A stretch of DNA of 64,000 nucleotides from Gerris lacustris (Eukaryota; Arthropoda; Insecta; Hemiptera; Gerridae), in NCBI GenBank assembly GCA_951217055.1, contig OX578286.1, positions 11,433,050 to 11,497,049 on the forward strand, given 5' to 3'. Numbering within the stretch: the first letter of the stretch is position 1; each line of letters starts with the position of its first letter. Below are positions 31,261 through 41,997 of the stretch, one piece after another. The notes below the pieces were generated by a model. That model made no database searches. It saw only the letters and a list, made by a program, of their open reading frames with translations, and was not told where the DNA came from. Both the position numbers and the translations under genes were made by a program.

Positions 31261-31893
31261 TCGAGAATTGAGTTTTAGCTCCAAATTTGCGGGCACTACC
31301 CTCCGAAAACTCTTAAAAAACGTGAAAAAAAATTATTTCTCGAAAATGGTTCCGACGATTTTGATTAAAAAATTCTAAAATATAGTTCATTTATAAATAC
31401 GAATCTAACGATATAAGCCGTTTTCCCGGAAAAAATTCTAGTACAAACAGGAAACTTAAAGATATTTTTTCAGCGCTCACAGTATAAATATAGTAAAAAA
31501 ATGAGCATCCATTCAAATCCAAACTGTTGAAAAATTCATGTTCCGTGTTTTTTTTTTAATTTTGACTTAGGTAACTAATGAAAGGTATTAAAATTTAGAT
31601 TTCGAAATTGTTTAATATTCCAAGCAATTTTGTTACGATATATAAGCTGTTTTCCCAGGAAAAATCTAGTTCCTGTGAAAATAGCTTTAATGATGGACGG
31701 AGACTTTAATAAAGAGGCCAGGTTCGATTCACCGCCGAGGAGAAGTAATTTTTATGGTAAATTTTGATAAAATGTTTAATAATAATTAAATGTGCCTACA
31801 AAAACTCGTTAATTAATAAATGGAAAATACTGGGCTAAGTAATTATAAACTCGTGGATTAATGTTTGACTGAGTTGTCGAGGACCGACAATTT
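31261..31893. other. continuation of repeat sequence, unassigned
   Basis: AT-rich, with an isolated GGTTCGATTC (B-box-like) at 31721-31730. No copy elsewhere that I can place. Confidence 0.35.
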
Positions 31894-32500
31894 TACTACG
31901 TTTTTATTAGCTTGATTTCTTGTTTGTTTGTTTGTTTGTATGTCCGGTACAAATCTGGCAATCGATTTCTAACTAACTTCCCGAATAGCTAGACATTTGA
32001 AACTTTTAGCATAGCTCAGAACACGATGACAATGCATTATTTTAATACTTTTAGCCATCTTTCAGCAGAATTTAATTGGTTTTTAGCAAATTTTGCTTCA
32101 TGGAAAGTTAGTTCGGAAAAAATCCGCAAGTTATTTTATTTGTTTAACCATGTCCCATATTTACGCAATCTTCATTTTGACGGGTTTCAAATTTGTGATT
32201 TTTATAAATAAGAGATAAACATTGAATGACAGCAAAACAGGAAATATATCGAATATATTATTTCAAATATATCGATGGTACGGTTTAGATTTGGTGTTGG
32301 GGAGATCCGTTGTATACAATGATTTGTCCTTTTATAGGTTTAAGATCAGCTCTCTAGATGGTTGTCATTTATGTGAAGTAAATAAATTCGGAACTATTTT
32401 TTTTTTTTTTTTTTTTTCACTAACATTATATATTATATAACAATAACAATTATATTATCAACAATTCATACGATACAATAGAAATTTAAAAAACGTAGCA
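31894..32500. mobile_element. MITE family C, copy 2 (intact, empty Helitron site)
   Basis: It begins TACTACGTTTTTATTAGC and ends TTAAAAAACGTAG, matching copy 1 along its length. Around 32419-32446 it reads through CTAACATTATATATTATATA without interruption, where copy 1 carries the Helitron between A and T. A poly(T) run at 32399-32417 is extra. No coding sequence. Confidence 0.85.
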
Positions 32501-33201
32501 TATAAAAAGTTATTTTTATCTTGAAATTATTCTTAAATAATATGTAACCAGAACTAGCTAAGAATATCTAAGTGAATTCCTTGGCTTACTTTTTTTTCGA
32601 CTAATGGTATACTTCGTGGTCCCACCTATTATTTAGGTCGGGGGGTATTACTCTACTAAAATTTAAATTCATTAGTAGAGTTAATAAAAATGAGAATGAC
32701 TACTTTTGTTCAATTCATTAAATCAGCAGCCCCTCGAAACAAGTAAAAATTAAGTAACAGATACAGCTGTTTAATATAATTAAATAAAAGAATAAAGATG
32801 AAGTTTTGAAAATAACTTAATAAGTTGCAAGGCTTACTTATTTTCTATTTTGTGATGTGGTGTTTCTAAGAGCTTAGTAAGAAGTATGAGAGAGGCCTTG
32901 CCAAGGATATCTTAGCCACACCCAGGATAATCTTCTGTGAAGACTTTGTAACGTATTGTACTATAACACTTGGCATTCCTTCCTGCATCACAATCTACCT
33001 AATAAGCCGTGGAAATAAGCTTAACACTAATGTAATATGATTTAAATATAAATCATGTAAGATAAATAAATACCGAAATACAAAAGACACAATCAAAGGA
33101 TCACCGATTTCAAGGAACCACCCGTAGAAATAAGCTCTTAGAACAACGTGATTTAATGCAAATGAATAAATACGCAGTAAAAAAAAAAATTGGGTACGGT
33201 A
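32501..33201. other. unannotated AT-rich stretch
   Basis: Contains two diverged copies of a phrase (GAAATAAGCT..GATTTAA..AATAAATAC) near 33010-33080 and 33125-33180. No gene. Confidence 0.4.
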
Positions 33202-33929
33202 GGAACGAAGTTCCTTACATTTCATTAAATATAAATTATAAAATCACACTGCTTAGTACGTATACATTGCTAACTACTTATACATGGCGGAGTTAGAAAA
33301 GAGACAAAACTAAAAGTAACGAACTGTTTGTATCTAGCAGAGTTAAGGCAAAATTAAAAGAAAATCATTATTTGTATCATTAAAGCAAGCGTCTTACTAT
33401 AAATATATATTGAATATAAGAAAAAATTTGATCATGATGAGTTTATAGTGAAAGAGTATGTTTGTTAAGGAGTTTGGTTTGAAATAGGACTGTTTTCTAC
33501 CTACCCGGCCAATTAATTTAAAATATATCTCTTCCCTACTCTACAGCTTCTGCTTGTATCAGGGTGAAATTTTACATGATTATATTTTATTTATTTACAA
33601 AACAATGTGACATTTTTGACATATATAACAAAAATAATCAAAACAAGTCAAGTAACAGGTTTCCTTAATAACACTTTTTCTCGTCTTTTAAAGCTTACGT
33701 TTACGCGAGCGTTGCACGTGAACGCTTGGGCGGATAACGTTATCCGACGAACTCATCCTGGGCATTGGTAAAATGAACATGTGTACCAAATTTCATCTAA
33801 CTCGGTGATCTTTTACTCAAGTTATCGTCATCTGTAGATTTCGTGACGGATTTTGCGTGACGGTGATTTTGGTCGTTTTTTTCGGATTCACTCCCGGGCT
33901 CCAGACCGTGCCATAAAGAACTTCGTTCC
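33202..33929 (+). mobile_element. family F, copy 2, with terminal inverted repeats
   Basis: Starts GGAACGAAGTTCCTTA and ends TAAAGAACTTCGTTCC, an inverted repeat of 16 bp with one difference. The body shares GCTAACTACTTATACATGG, GCGAGCGTTGCACG, CTGGGCATTGGTAAAATGAA and ACTCAAGTTATCG with copy 3. Non-coding. Just beyond it (34020-34130) an inverted partial duplicate of 33380-33490 occurs. Confidence 0.7.
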
Positions 33930-34156
33930 AAAAAGAATAAAGTTCTCTATTAAAGTAAATAATTTAATATAATGACTTATTATAAAAAGTATAAAAATTG
34001 AAAGAGTAGGGGTCTGTCATCAATCCCTATTTCAATCATACTCTTTAACTATAAACTCATCATTATTATTAACTATTGTCTTAATATTTAATATTTATTG
34101 CTTATCACTTTAATGATAGAGTCACGCTATACCTACTTTAGAGAAAAACTGTTTAC

Positions 34157-34283
34157 CTTATCTTTGTCGTCAATTTGCTGTCCAAGAGTGATAACTTCCA
34201 GAATAATTTCTTTTGAATTTTCAAGTTGATCTGGAGGTGTATAGAGTGCATCACTCACGAAGTAGCTCAAGCCACTCGAAACT
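34157..34283 (-). CDS. candidate internal coding exon of an unidentified host gene
   Basis: On the minus strand a pyrimidine-rich tract ends in TTTTTTCCTCAG, followed by 127 nt and then the donor AAG|GTAAAC. One base completes a preceding codon, then 42 codons stay open to a phase-0 donor: VSSGLSYFVSDALYTPPDQL begins the peptide and ITLGQQIDDKDK ends it. Composition is balanced, without the Lys/Asn/Ile/Phe excess of random AT-rich frames. Both splice sites are strong and frame exactly. I do not recognise the protein. No partner exons with equally good borders were found, so the flanking introns would extend many kilobases, or the exon is a relic. Confidence 0.45.
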
Positions 34284-35414
34284 CTGAGGAAAAAAGAAAA
34301 ATAATAATAAATTAATAAAAAAATAATATAATTAACACAATAAAAAATAAAATATAATTTGTTGAAGACAAGTGCCAATAATTGTGAGGCATGGCTTCTT
34401 CACGTCCTATTAAAGGAGGAATGGTCGCATAAATACAGAATAAAATATAATGGAATTGCTTTTAAAGCATTAGTGTTAAATAATTTCCAAAGTGCGGAAG
34501 CAATGTGTCCACAAGTTTGAAATTAATACGACACAATTTGTGGGATATCCCTCATATGCTGTTTAAATTGCACTAGAATCATATGAGCAGTTTTAAATCA
34601 AACATTAGTGTCAATGCAAAAGAAGTTTGTGCTCTTGTACGAGAGGAAGCAATTTACGCAGAATTGCTAAAGGTTGACCAAGAAGTCATGAACACGGGAA
34701 AAACTGAAAGCTTAGCTTCGTTTAAAGTCGGAACTTCCGAGTATTGCCGAAGTCAGTACAGTCGGGTGCTAAGACAATACCCATTTCTAGTTTGTATGAC
34801 ATGCGCAGTTATGTCAAATCTCACGAATAACACTAGGAAGGTTTCCAATCTGTTAGGTTTCCTGTTTTGTTTGTTTTCATACAGTACGAATTATAGTCAC
34901 ACTTGTCCTAACTCCAAACAAAACTCAGAAATAAAGAGGAAGAAAAAATAGATTAAGAAAGAAGAAAATCGATTTAAATTTAAAGAATTTTATTATGAAT
35001 AATCAATAAATAATAATATTAAGATATTATCGTACATTTATTAGTGATTTCTTATCAGGTACAGTGTTGCCTGTTACAAACAATATTAAAAAAATATAGA
35101 AGTTACCGAAAATAAACTTATTAATAACAAAAGAACAACACTGTGTTTTTTGACAGTGGTCTATTTTATTAAAATCGGACTATACATGACACCAAAACAA
35201 CGACACTAGCACACTCCTCAGATTTCCAACTTCTTGGTCGACCTTTAGTAGAAAATATTGGTCCGAGATAACTCAGACAAACTTGCTTGTATTCGAGTCC
35301 ATAATTTCTTGGCCCAGTTTTTTCCATTTATTAGTTTTCGAGTTTTCGTAGGTACATTTAATTATTATTGATCATTTTATCAAAATTATGATTTGATTTT
35401 TATGGAATGATTTT
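34284..35414. other. AT-rich stretch with one unassigned open frame
   Basis: Plus-strand 34583-34951 is open for 122 codons (starts MSSFKSNISVNAKEVCALVR). It matches no family I know and its last third is low-complexity. I treat it as doubtful. The rest shows nothing. Confidence 0.3.
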
Positions 35415-35615
35415 TCTGAACATGTATGGCAATATTGTCCAAATCCGCCAAGTATTTTAGGCTCCACGCGTCTGTACAGACGACTTTTTTTTAAAAAAAA
35501 CAAAAAAAAAACAACACATTTTTGGACTCGGGGGACCTCAAAACGTGTAAATCCATCAAAATCACAAATAGAATTTTCGTGCCATCACAATATCTTTTTG
35601 TATGAGAAAGTAAAA
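35415..35615 (-). repeat. family S, copy 2
   Basis: Reverse complement of the 30995-31260 repeat: GGCTCCACGCGTCTGTACAG, GGACTCGGGGGACCTC and TCGTGCCATCACAATA. Confidence 0.75.
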
Positions 35616-35728
35616 TAAGTTTCAGCGTAGAAACCATTTAAGGACTAACTTTCATCTACTGTTTAAATTTTATTAAAATTGTTTGAGTGGTACAAAAAGA
35701 TAAGAGCTAACAGAAATACATATTTATC

Positions 35729-36370
35729 CACCTAGGGAGTAAAGTAAGCCATTATTCCCTGAACGAAAAAGTTGGTTCTTGAGGCGAAGCCGAAGGAACC
35801 ATGGTCCCTAAATCCCGAGGCGAAGCCGAGGGAATTAGACTCTTTAATTCCCGAGGCGCAGCCGAGGGAATAACTCTAATTTGCTCCCGAGGCGCAGCCG
35901 AGGGAGATAATTATTGCGAGGGGAATAATGGCACTTTACTCACGAGGTACATACAATATTTTATCTCCAGTAGGAAGAAAATACACATTTTCGTCCATTG
36001 CACAGTTTTTACTTATTATTTTAACAAATAACAATAATTTTAAGCACTTTCAATAGCAGATATAAGAGATTCAATATTAAAAACAAATAAGAATTGGAAT
36101 TAAACTCAAATAGAAGGTTATTTAGATGCAGGTTACAAACAAAGATAAACATGGTCAAAAAAGCGCAGTGCCGCCAACCTGATTTCAACATCTTCATTGC
36201 CATTCATTTTCTACTATTTATAAAATAATTAAGTTGCAATCTTTACTTTTTTGCCCTACTTTTACTTTTTCTCCCTACTTTTTGAGTTAGGGATGAAAAG
36301 ACCTGTTTTAGTCCCTCTAAACTAATTCAAAATCATAACTTTTTTCCCCTACTGGAGACAAATATTTTTT
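35729..36370 (+). mobile_element. repeat family E, copy 1, with GC-rich minisatellite core
   Basis: An inner module (35729-35955) has inverted ends (GGGAGTAAAGTAAGCCATTA and GGGAATAATGGCACTTTACT). They enclose four units of CCGAGGCGAAGCCGAGGGAA, sharply GC-rich against an AT-rich background. The homologous stretch continues to about 36370. An inverted copy lies at 50900-51515. Small open frames repeat the peptide SRGEAEGI but there is no gene. Confidence 0.75.
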
Positions 36371-36374
36371 TTTG

Positions 36375-36640
36375 CGCTTGTAAGAAAAGAAGCAATGTGC
36401 GCAGATGGGTTAAATTAATACGAGATCTGTGGGCATACTTTGACCTACCATCTAAAATTCGGACAAGTAGTTTTCAAAAAACGTGTGTTCATAATAAAGA
36501 TGACGGACCGACATGTAACATGTACCTAAACATTATACTCCTTAATGTATGAAACACTTTTGAATTTAGAGACACGGAAAAAAACGTACTGCAAAATGTT
36601 CATAATTCATCTGTTACGTACGTCAAGCTCGGAAGCAAAA
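36375..36640 (+). repeat. family B, diverged copy 4
   Basis: Retains GCGCAGATGG, a GGACAAGTAGTTTTCAA-like phrase and the ending AAGCTCGGAAGCAAAA, with many differences between. Confidence 0.55.
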
Positions 36641-37187
36641 ATTACCTATTACTAACATGCAAGACTTCACTAACGAAATGAAAACATATATTTCTTACTA
36701 CTGAAACTGAAATATAGTTTGCAATATATTTACACTTCTTAGTCGTTTAATACTAAAAGAGAATAAGCCGCAACGTGATGGTATGTTTATTAAGTTCTAG
36801 CATGCAATCATAAAAAATTAAAAAAATCGGACGGTGTATTATAAAAATAAATATATAATCAGGAGCCAAGAGAAAATAGATGAAAACTAGTATAACACAT
36901 AATAAAATTCTAGATATTACATCCATTTTTAGCTTTTAGTTTTTAAAAATGCGGATAAACTACGATAGTAGACGACAATTTTTCGTCATAACTAGTTTTC
37001 CAACTCTATCTCCATACTGAAAAATATTTCCCTTAGGAGAGCTCATAGAGGATAAGGTAAAAGTTTTCCAATTTTAGTTTAGTTTTGCTCAACTTGACGC
37101 AGAAAAAACAACGTCTCAACTAGAATTATGTTTTTGCTCTTTATCTTAATGAATTGGGGTTTTGAATGGTGTCATAAAATTATTATA
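36641..37187. other. unannotated AT-rich stretch
   Basis: Nothing recognised. Confidence 0.4.
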
Positions 37188-37424
37188 GTGGCACTTCTTT
37201 AGATTGTTACTCCCCTTATAAAAAACAGAGGGCAGTAACAATCTAATCAAGGTGTACGGATTGTTTTTCATTAGACTGTTACTCTTCTGATCAAAACAGA
37301 AGTGTGATATTCCTTTGTCCTAAAGTAAATTGAACTAATTACCCCTTTTTCTAAATAGTTATTTAGTCAAAGTCATTTTTAGTGTAAAACAACACAGGGG
37401 AGTAATAATCTAAAGAAGTACCAC
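37188..37424 (+). mobile_element. MITE family A, copy 3
   Basis: The clearest copy. GTGGCACTTCTTTAGATTGT at the left and the inverted form (GAAGTACCAC) at the right give terminal repeats of about 28 bp. The internal inverted motif and GGTGTACGGATTG are present. Confidence 0.85.
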
Positions 37425-38394
37425 AGAATTTTGGTTCATAATTAAAATATATAAATTAGAAACATCTTTAACTTATAAGCTCTGTTCTTGGAGATATGAT
37501 ACCTCGAGATTCAACTAGCCAATCTCCAACCCGGTGCCTTCCGGAACTTCCAACCCGGAACTTCCAACCCGGAACTTCCTCTAAACGTTCTGATCAGACA
37601 GTATGTATGATAAGTCGAAAGCTGTCAACACGACTTTATTTACCAAATACAAATCGCGTTCAATGTCGAGAGAGAAGATAATTCATTAAGATTATAATAG
37701 TAATAGCAGCCTTGAGTTGATTATACAAAATGTGTTGAAACCATCAGCTGCAAGATCAAGTGTTCGTTGGAGACTCAAGAAGGCGTCAGCTTTATTGGAA
37801 GACTATTCTTCGAGTACCTCTACCTATAAAAAGAGAGTTCTGTAAAGCACCCGCAGTAAGTCTTAAAGGCGTCTTTCTTGGATAAAAGGAAGTTTGGGCT
37901 CTTTTTTAGAATCCATCACACCGCAATATGGGCGATGTGTTCTTCGGTCTTCTTGAGGAAACCCTTGGCTATAAGAGAAGAAGATTTTTCAGGTGCACAT
38001 AGCTACGCAGAGATGGTTTATTCAGGTGGCTTAGGCTTAAGTTACATAGAAAATAGTGAAGTTATCCTAGAAGTAGCAACTTTCCCTCAACAGTACCTTT
38101 CTTAATGGAAAACCAGCTTTTAAGCGCAAGTGGTCCATCAACACCAGAGATAGAGTTAGTTGGAACTAGGACTCATGCGAAACTCCAAAGGAGTGGTTAT
38201 ACGGGATTAAGAAAGATACTTGTATCTCTCCACAAAAATTAACTTTATTGTCTTTATCCAAACAAACTTTAAACCACTAGTGGTTACATATCTATCAATG
38301 ATGGTGAGATGTGAAATTCGTAAGATAAATAATCAGATTATTTGTTAAGTCAGAGGTTGGAGCTAGCTCTCTCGGTGTATATCGCTGGATAGAC
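37425..38394. other. GC-richer unassigned stretch
   Basis: Includes three tandem copies of a 14-bp phrase (CTTCCAACCCGGAA) at about 37541-37582 and mixed-composition sequence to 38330. Two short open frames (37496-37681, 37878-38105) have no recognisable domain. It could be an old retroelement terminal repeat; no pair was found. Confidence 0.3.
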
Positions 38395-38725
38395 TTGTGA
38401 TCAGTCACAAGCATGGATAGACAAAATTGTGTTCAGCCACAAGCATGGCTGGAGAGAGTTGTGATCAGTCACAAACATGGCTGGACAGAGTTGTGATCAG
38501 TCACAAACAAGCATGAAATTGGACTTGTGGACAGTCAAAAACAAGCATGGAATTTGAATTGTGGTCAGTCACAAACAATCATGAAATTGGACTTGTGGAC
38601 AGTCACAAACAAGCATGGAATTTGAATTGTGATCAGTCACAAACAAGCATGAAATTGGACTTGTGGACAGTCACAAACAATCATGAAATTGGACTTGTGG
38701 ACAGTCACAAACAAGCATGGAATTG
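38395..38725. repeat. 34-bp minisatellite in 68-bp dimers, about 10 units
   Basis: Units of the type TTGTGGACAGTCACAAACAA plus GCATGAAATTGGAC alternate with ATTGTGATCAGTCACAAACA plus GCATGGAATTTGA. TGTGATCAGTCACAA is itself an imperfect palindrome. Confidence 0.85.
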
Positions 38726-38884
38726 AAGTTGCAACACCTACAATAATGGTGATCCTTCAAATCCTGGATGCAGGAAATATTTGTCACTAAGATGGCTAAT
38801 GTATCTAGAGATGGCTGTCAGTTAAGCCAAGTTTGCACGGGTCGAGTATTTTAGTAGAATAGTTTACCAATTCATATTTTATTC

Positions 38885-38958
38885 TCCTGCGTAGCTTAGT
38901 TGGTTAGAGCGCTATACTGGAAATATAGAGGCCGGTGGTTCAAATCCCCGCGCTGGAG
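38885..38958 (+). tRNA. tRNA-like gene or pseudogene (apparent anticodon GGA)
   Basis: 74 nt fold as a cloverleaf. The acceptor pairs TCCTGCG with CGCTGGA (one T-T mismatch). The D arm is GCTT/GAGC, the anticodon stem CTATA/TATAG has loop CTGGAAA, and the T arm GGTGG/CCCCG has two mismatches around loop TTCAAAT. A box TAGCTTAGTTGG and B box GGTTCAAATCC are close to the Pol III consensus, and TATTTTT follows. Anticodon GGA would be serine, but the long variable arm of tRNA-Ser is absent, and GGA is not the usual eukaryotic form. A decayed or tRNA-derived (SINE-like) sequence is the likelier reading. Confidence 0.45.
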
Positions 38959-39261
38959 TCTATTTTTCTCTGTCTGTTTCCCGTAATTAATAATAATTAT
39001 AATTTGATTTAGAGTAGTTTAGTAATTTAGTACTCGACTCGTTTGGACACTTTGTTACTTACTAAATTTCACTCGACCGTGGCTACTAATACTAAAATAC
39101 TCGACCCGTGAAAACTAGGCTTTAGAGGTGGTTAGAGATAGCAACAGATTGTTTGAAGTGGTAGCGATGATACCAAACTTGAATTTTAAAGTATGACGCA
39201 GATAGTGATATGACAGTCGAACTGAATAGTATGCACGAAAAAGAAAAATTAACGAGAATCA

Positions 39262-39372
39262 ATATAGATAAATTAATACATCTATTTGAAGACCAACAAA
39301 TCAAAACAAACTTCTATGTTTATTGGAATAAATAATTGCCTTAGCTTAGTAATATCAAATCATTTAGCGGTA
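39262..39372 (+). repeat. dispersed repeat family W, copy 1
   Basis: TATTTGAAGACCAACAAATC, then TTTATTGGAATAAAT and CCTTAGCTTAGTAAT. Further copies lie at 44023-44110 (+) and 46365-46447 (-). Confidence 0.7.
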
Positions 39373-39881
39373 CGTCATTTTTACATATGAATTGGTAATA
39401 AAATAATAATACTTTAATAATAATTAATTAATAAATTAAATTATTGGAAAGAAGAAAAAAATAAATATCTACATCTCAAACAATTTATTTTTATCGTAGA
39501 CACATTTAAAAAAAAAATCAAAATAAATAAAGAATTCCTGCAAAACCTGTTTTTAAACTGAAGGATAGGAGATGCTTCAGTTGTTGTTGTTGTTTTAATT
39601 TTGTTAAAAATTTTTTTTTTTTTTTATTTAAACCCTATAATTATTAACGGCCTTTGAAAGAAAGAAAAAAAAAAACGCATGAAAGACTGAAACGTGACCA
39701 ATTTTAAATTTGGACATTTAGAAAAAGTAGAAGGAGAGGATAAGGATAGAAATAGCCAATTAAGAAATCTGAAAGAACGAAAGTTGCCTCTTCAGAGAAT
39801 AACATTTTTTTCTAAGTGTGATAAATGACCGGTTTAAGATACGTGATTGGCCATTTTAATGCGTAAATAAATAATATAGTA

Positions 39882-39886
<5 letters not shown>

Positions 39887-39973
<87 letters not shown>

Positions 39974-39992
39974 TTAGTATATATATATATAT
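39887..39992. repeat. (TA)n microsatellite with short satellite run
   Basis: A TA array of about 83 bp, then TAAATTAG and a second short TA run with the same flank repeated. Confidence 0.95.
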
Positions 39993-40394
39993 ATTAAATT
40001 AGTATATAATTAGTAACCTTAATATCGAAGAATTTCTAGCGACAATCGATCATTTTAAGCAGTAAAATCATAATCTTACTCGTAACAAACTGAAAATTTA
40101 TAAACGATATAGTTCCAAGTCCAATTTAACGTTGAACGTTTTATAACAACCATTTATTGAGGTGTTTTTAATCAGAAGTTATAAAAAGGTTCGTTCTATT
40201 ACTGATGTATTATATTATGTATTTAGGTAAAATAAAAAAATGTTTATTTATTAGGAGCAATTAATTGGGAAGTGGCTGGATTATCCTCTTAATTTCTTCT
40301 CCCATAATTATCCCATAAGGAGTATATTTTTCTTCCTAGTGGGGTAGCTAGATCGTGAATAGAAACATTTCCCTTAATTTCAAAATCATAACTA

Positions 40395-40512
40395 ACTTCT
40401 ATACCTTTCTAACTCCTTGTTATACTTTTCTGAGTTTTTAAGCTAAAAGTAACGTAACATTTTTGAGTTATGTTCCATAGCCTAAAAATGAAAATGTCAA
40501 AAAATAACACTC
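40395..40512 (-). repeat. family T, copy 2
   Basis: Reverse complement of 15540-15655 (TACCTTTCTAACTCCTTGTT, AAGCTAAAAGTAACGTAAC). Confidence 0.7.
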
Positions 40513-40631
40513 AGTTTTTACACACCACTCTTCTTTTCATCCTTACCATATATATAAGCGTCGAAATCAAATTTAGTTTATGCTTACGCATTTTTAAATA
40601 AGCATTTTCCAAACCGTTTTTAAGAATATTG

Positions 40632-41225
40632 TGCTTCCGAGGGTAACGCAGAAGCCATACGATCGTTTTTCAGAACAAATTTTAAAACGGATTTCGGTCT
40701 TGGATTTATTTAAATATGACACTTATAAATGTTTCATATTTCAAAAGTTTCAAGACAGAGACAGAAATCCGTTTCAGACCTCAGCGAACATTTTTGGTTT
40801 CGTGTCTGTTTAATATTTGCGAACCAACATATTTTTAAACCTACACTTCCAAATTGTCGGTCCCATATAAGTTTTAACCTTCAGCGGTCATTTGTTTCTC
40901 TTCCACATGCGCACAAACATACATTTATTTACACCAATAGCTTCAAAAGTACTTATCTGATTTGTTTGAAATTTTTATAGTTTATCGAATATAACCCGCA
41001 GATAGACCCAGCTTAATTTGGACCGTCTATGATCTTTAACTTTTGCTAAATTGATACTTTAATTCACGTACAAATTTAAAACAATTTTGACAAATTAAAA
41101 AAAAAAAAAACAGGGGAAACAATTAAACAAATTAGACAATAATGGCTTGTAAAAGCATAAAATCACTAAAGTACGTGATAGGATGTGAGGAATCTATATT
41201 CCACATAAATTGGCAGTCTATTTTA
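40632..41225 (-). repeat. family B, copy 5
   Basis: Full-length minus-strand copy. From left to right the family landmarks appear in reverse order, from the hairpin end (GCTTCCGAGGGTAACG) to GGAATCTATATTCCACATAA. Confidence 0.8.
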
Positions 41226-41234
41226 TTAATTTTA

Positions 41235-41378
41235 CCGACAGACAGACACGGAAAAAAATATTCCCTGATGTCAGAAATGGTCTTCTGTCTTGGAATTTTT
41301 GAAATCGGAGACATAAAATATTTTTGTTCTTCAGAACGATCACATAACTTCCGTTACCTTCAGTAAGCTCAGAAGAAA
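41235..41378 (+). repeat. family B, 3' fragment head-to-head with copy 5
   Basis: GACAGACAGACACGG, TTGGAATTTTTGAAATCGGA and TTCTTCAGAACGATCACATA, then a decayed hairpin (TTCCGTTACCTTCAGTAAGC). It starts within about 10 bp of the end of the opposite-strand copy, so the locus is a large inverted pair. Confidence 0.75.
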
Positions 41379-41997
41379 AAATATCAAAACTCAAGTAAAA
41401 CTGAAGTTGAACTGCATTGTCGGTTATTAAGGACATTCCATTGCTAAGCGGTTGAATTATCGAAGATGTTTTTATTTACACTGGAATGCAGCGGATTTAA
41501 ACCGAGTTGTCTGTTGATAGCTGTCTGGGTTAAACCCATCATATACATAAATGACCGCAATTACAAGTCATTAACCGAAGATAGCATCCTAGTTCTCCCG
41601 CTCTCGGGTATTGTCGGATCTGAACTGTATAATACTGTCTTTTTTTTTGTTCAATTAAGTTTTACGATGTCGTAATGATCGAATAGACCAAAGAGTTAAG
41701 GACACTTTAATCAATTATTTAATGAATAAAAGAAATTTTCAGAAACTATACAATATAAAAAAAGGTTAACGATTGTTAAGAATTAGTAAACAAGTATAGT
41801 TTTCATATTTTACTTTCTTATAAAATGAAATCACACATAAACTGTCGCTAACATGCTGCCATTTTTGTATTGCAGGTGTAATCAATTAATGACAGCATGA
41901 CAGGAAATCAACTTTATCTGGGAGAGAGGAAGTTTGTCCTGAAATGTGAGTGTGTCCTGTGTGTGTTATGTCAATAAATAATATTATGAACATAACA
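41379..41997. other. unannotated stretch
   Basis: A GC-richer patch at 41470-41630 without a recognisable gene, then AT-rich sequence. Confidence 0.4.

Noticed and set aside
34583..34951. 122-codon frame as a host gene
   Set aside because: It has an ATG, but no recognised family, no splice framing, and a low-complexity C-terminus; left as an unassigned open frame.
37496..38105. A retroviral-type long terminal repeat
   Set aside because: Composition is suggestive, but no paired repeat, primer-binding site or gag/pol sequence is visible.
38395..38725. Possible CRISPR array (regular 34-bp units), and likewise the 29-, 36-, 40- and 80-bp arrays
   Set aside because: Units are contiguous tandem copies with no unique spacers, no cas genes, and the context is eukaryotic.
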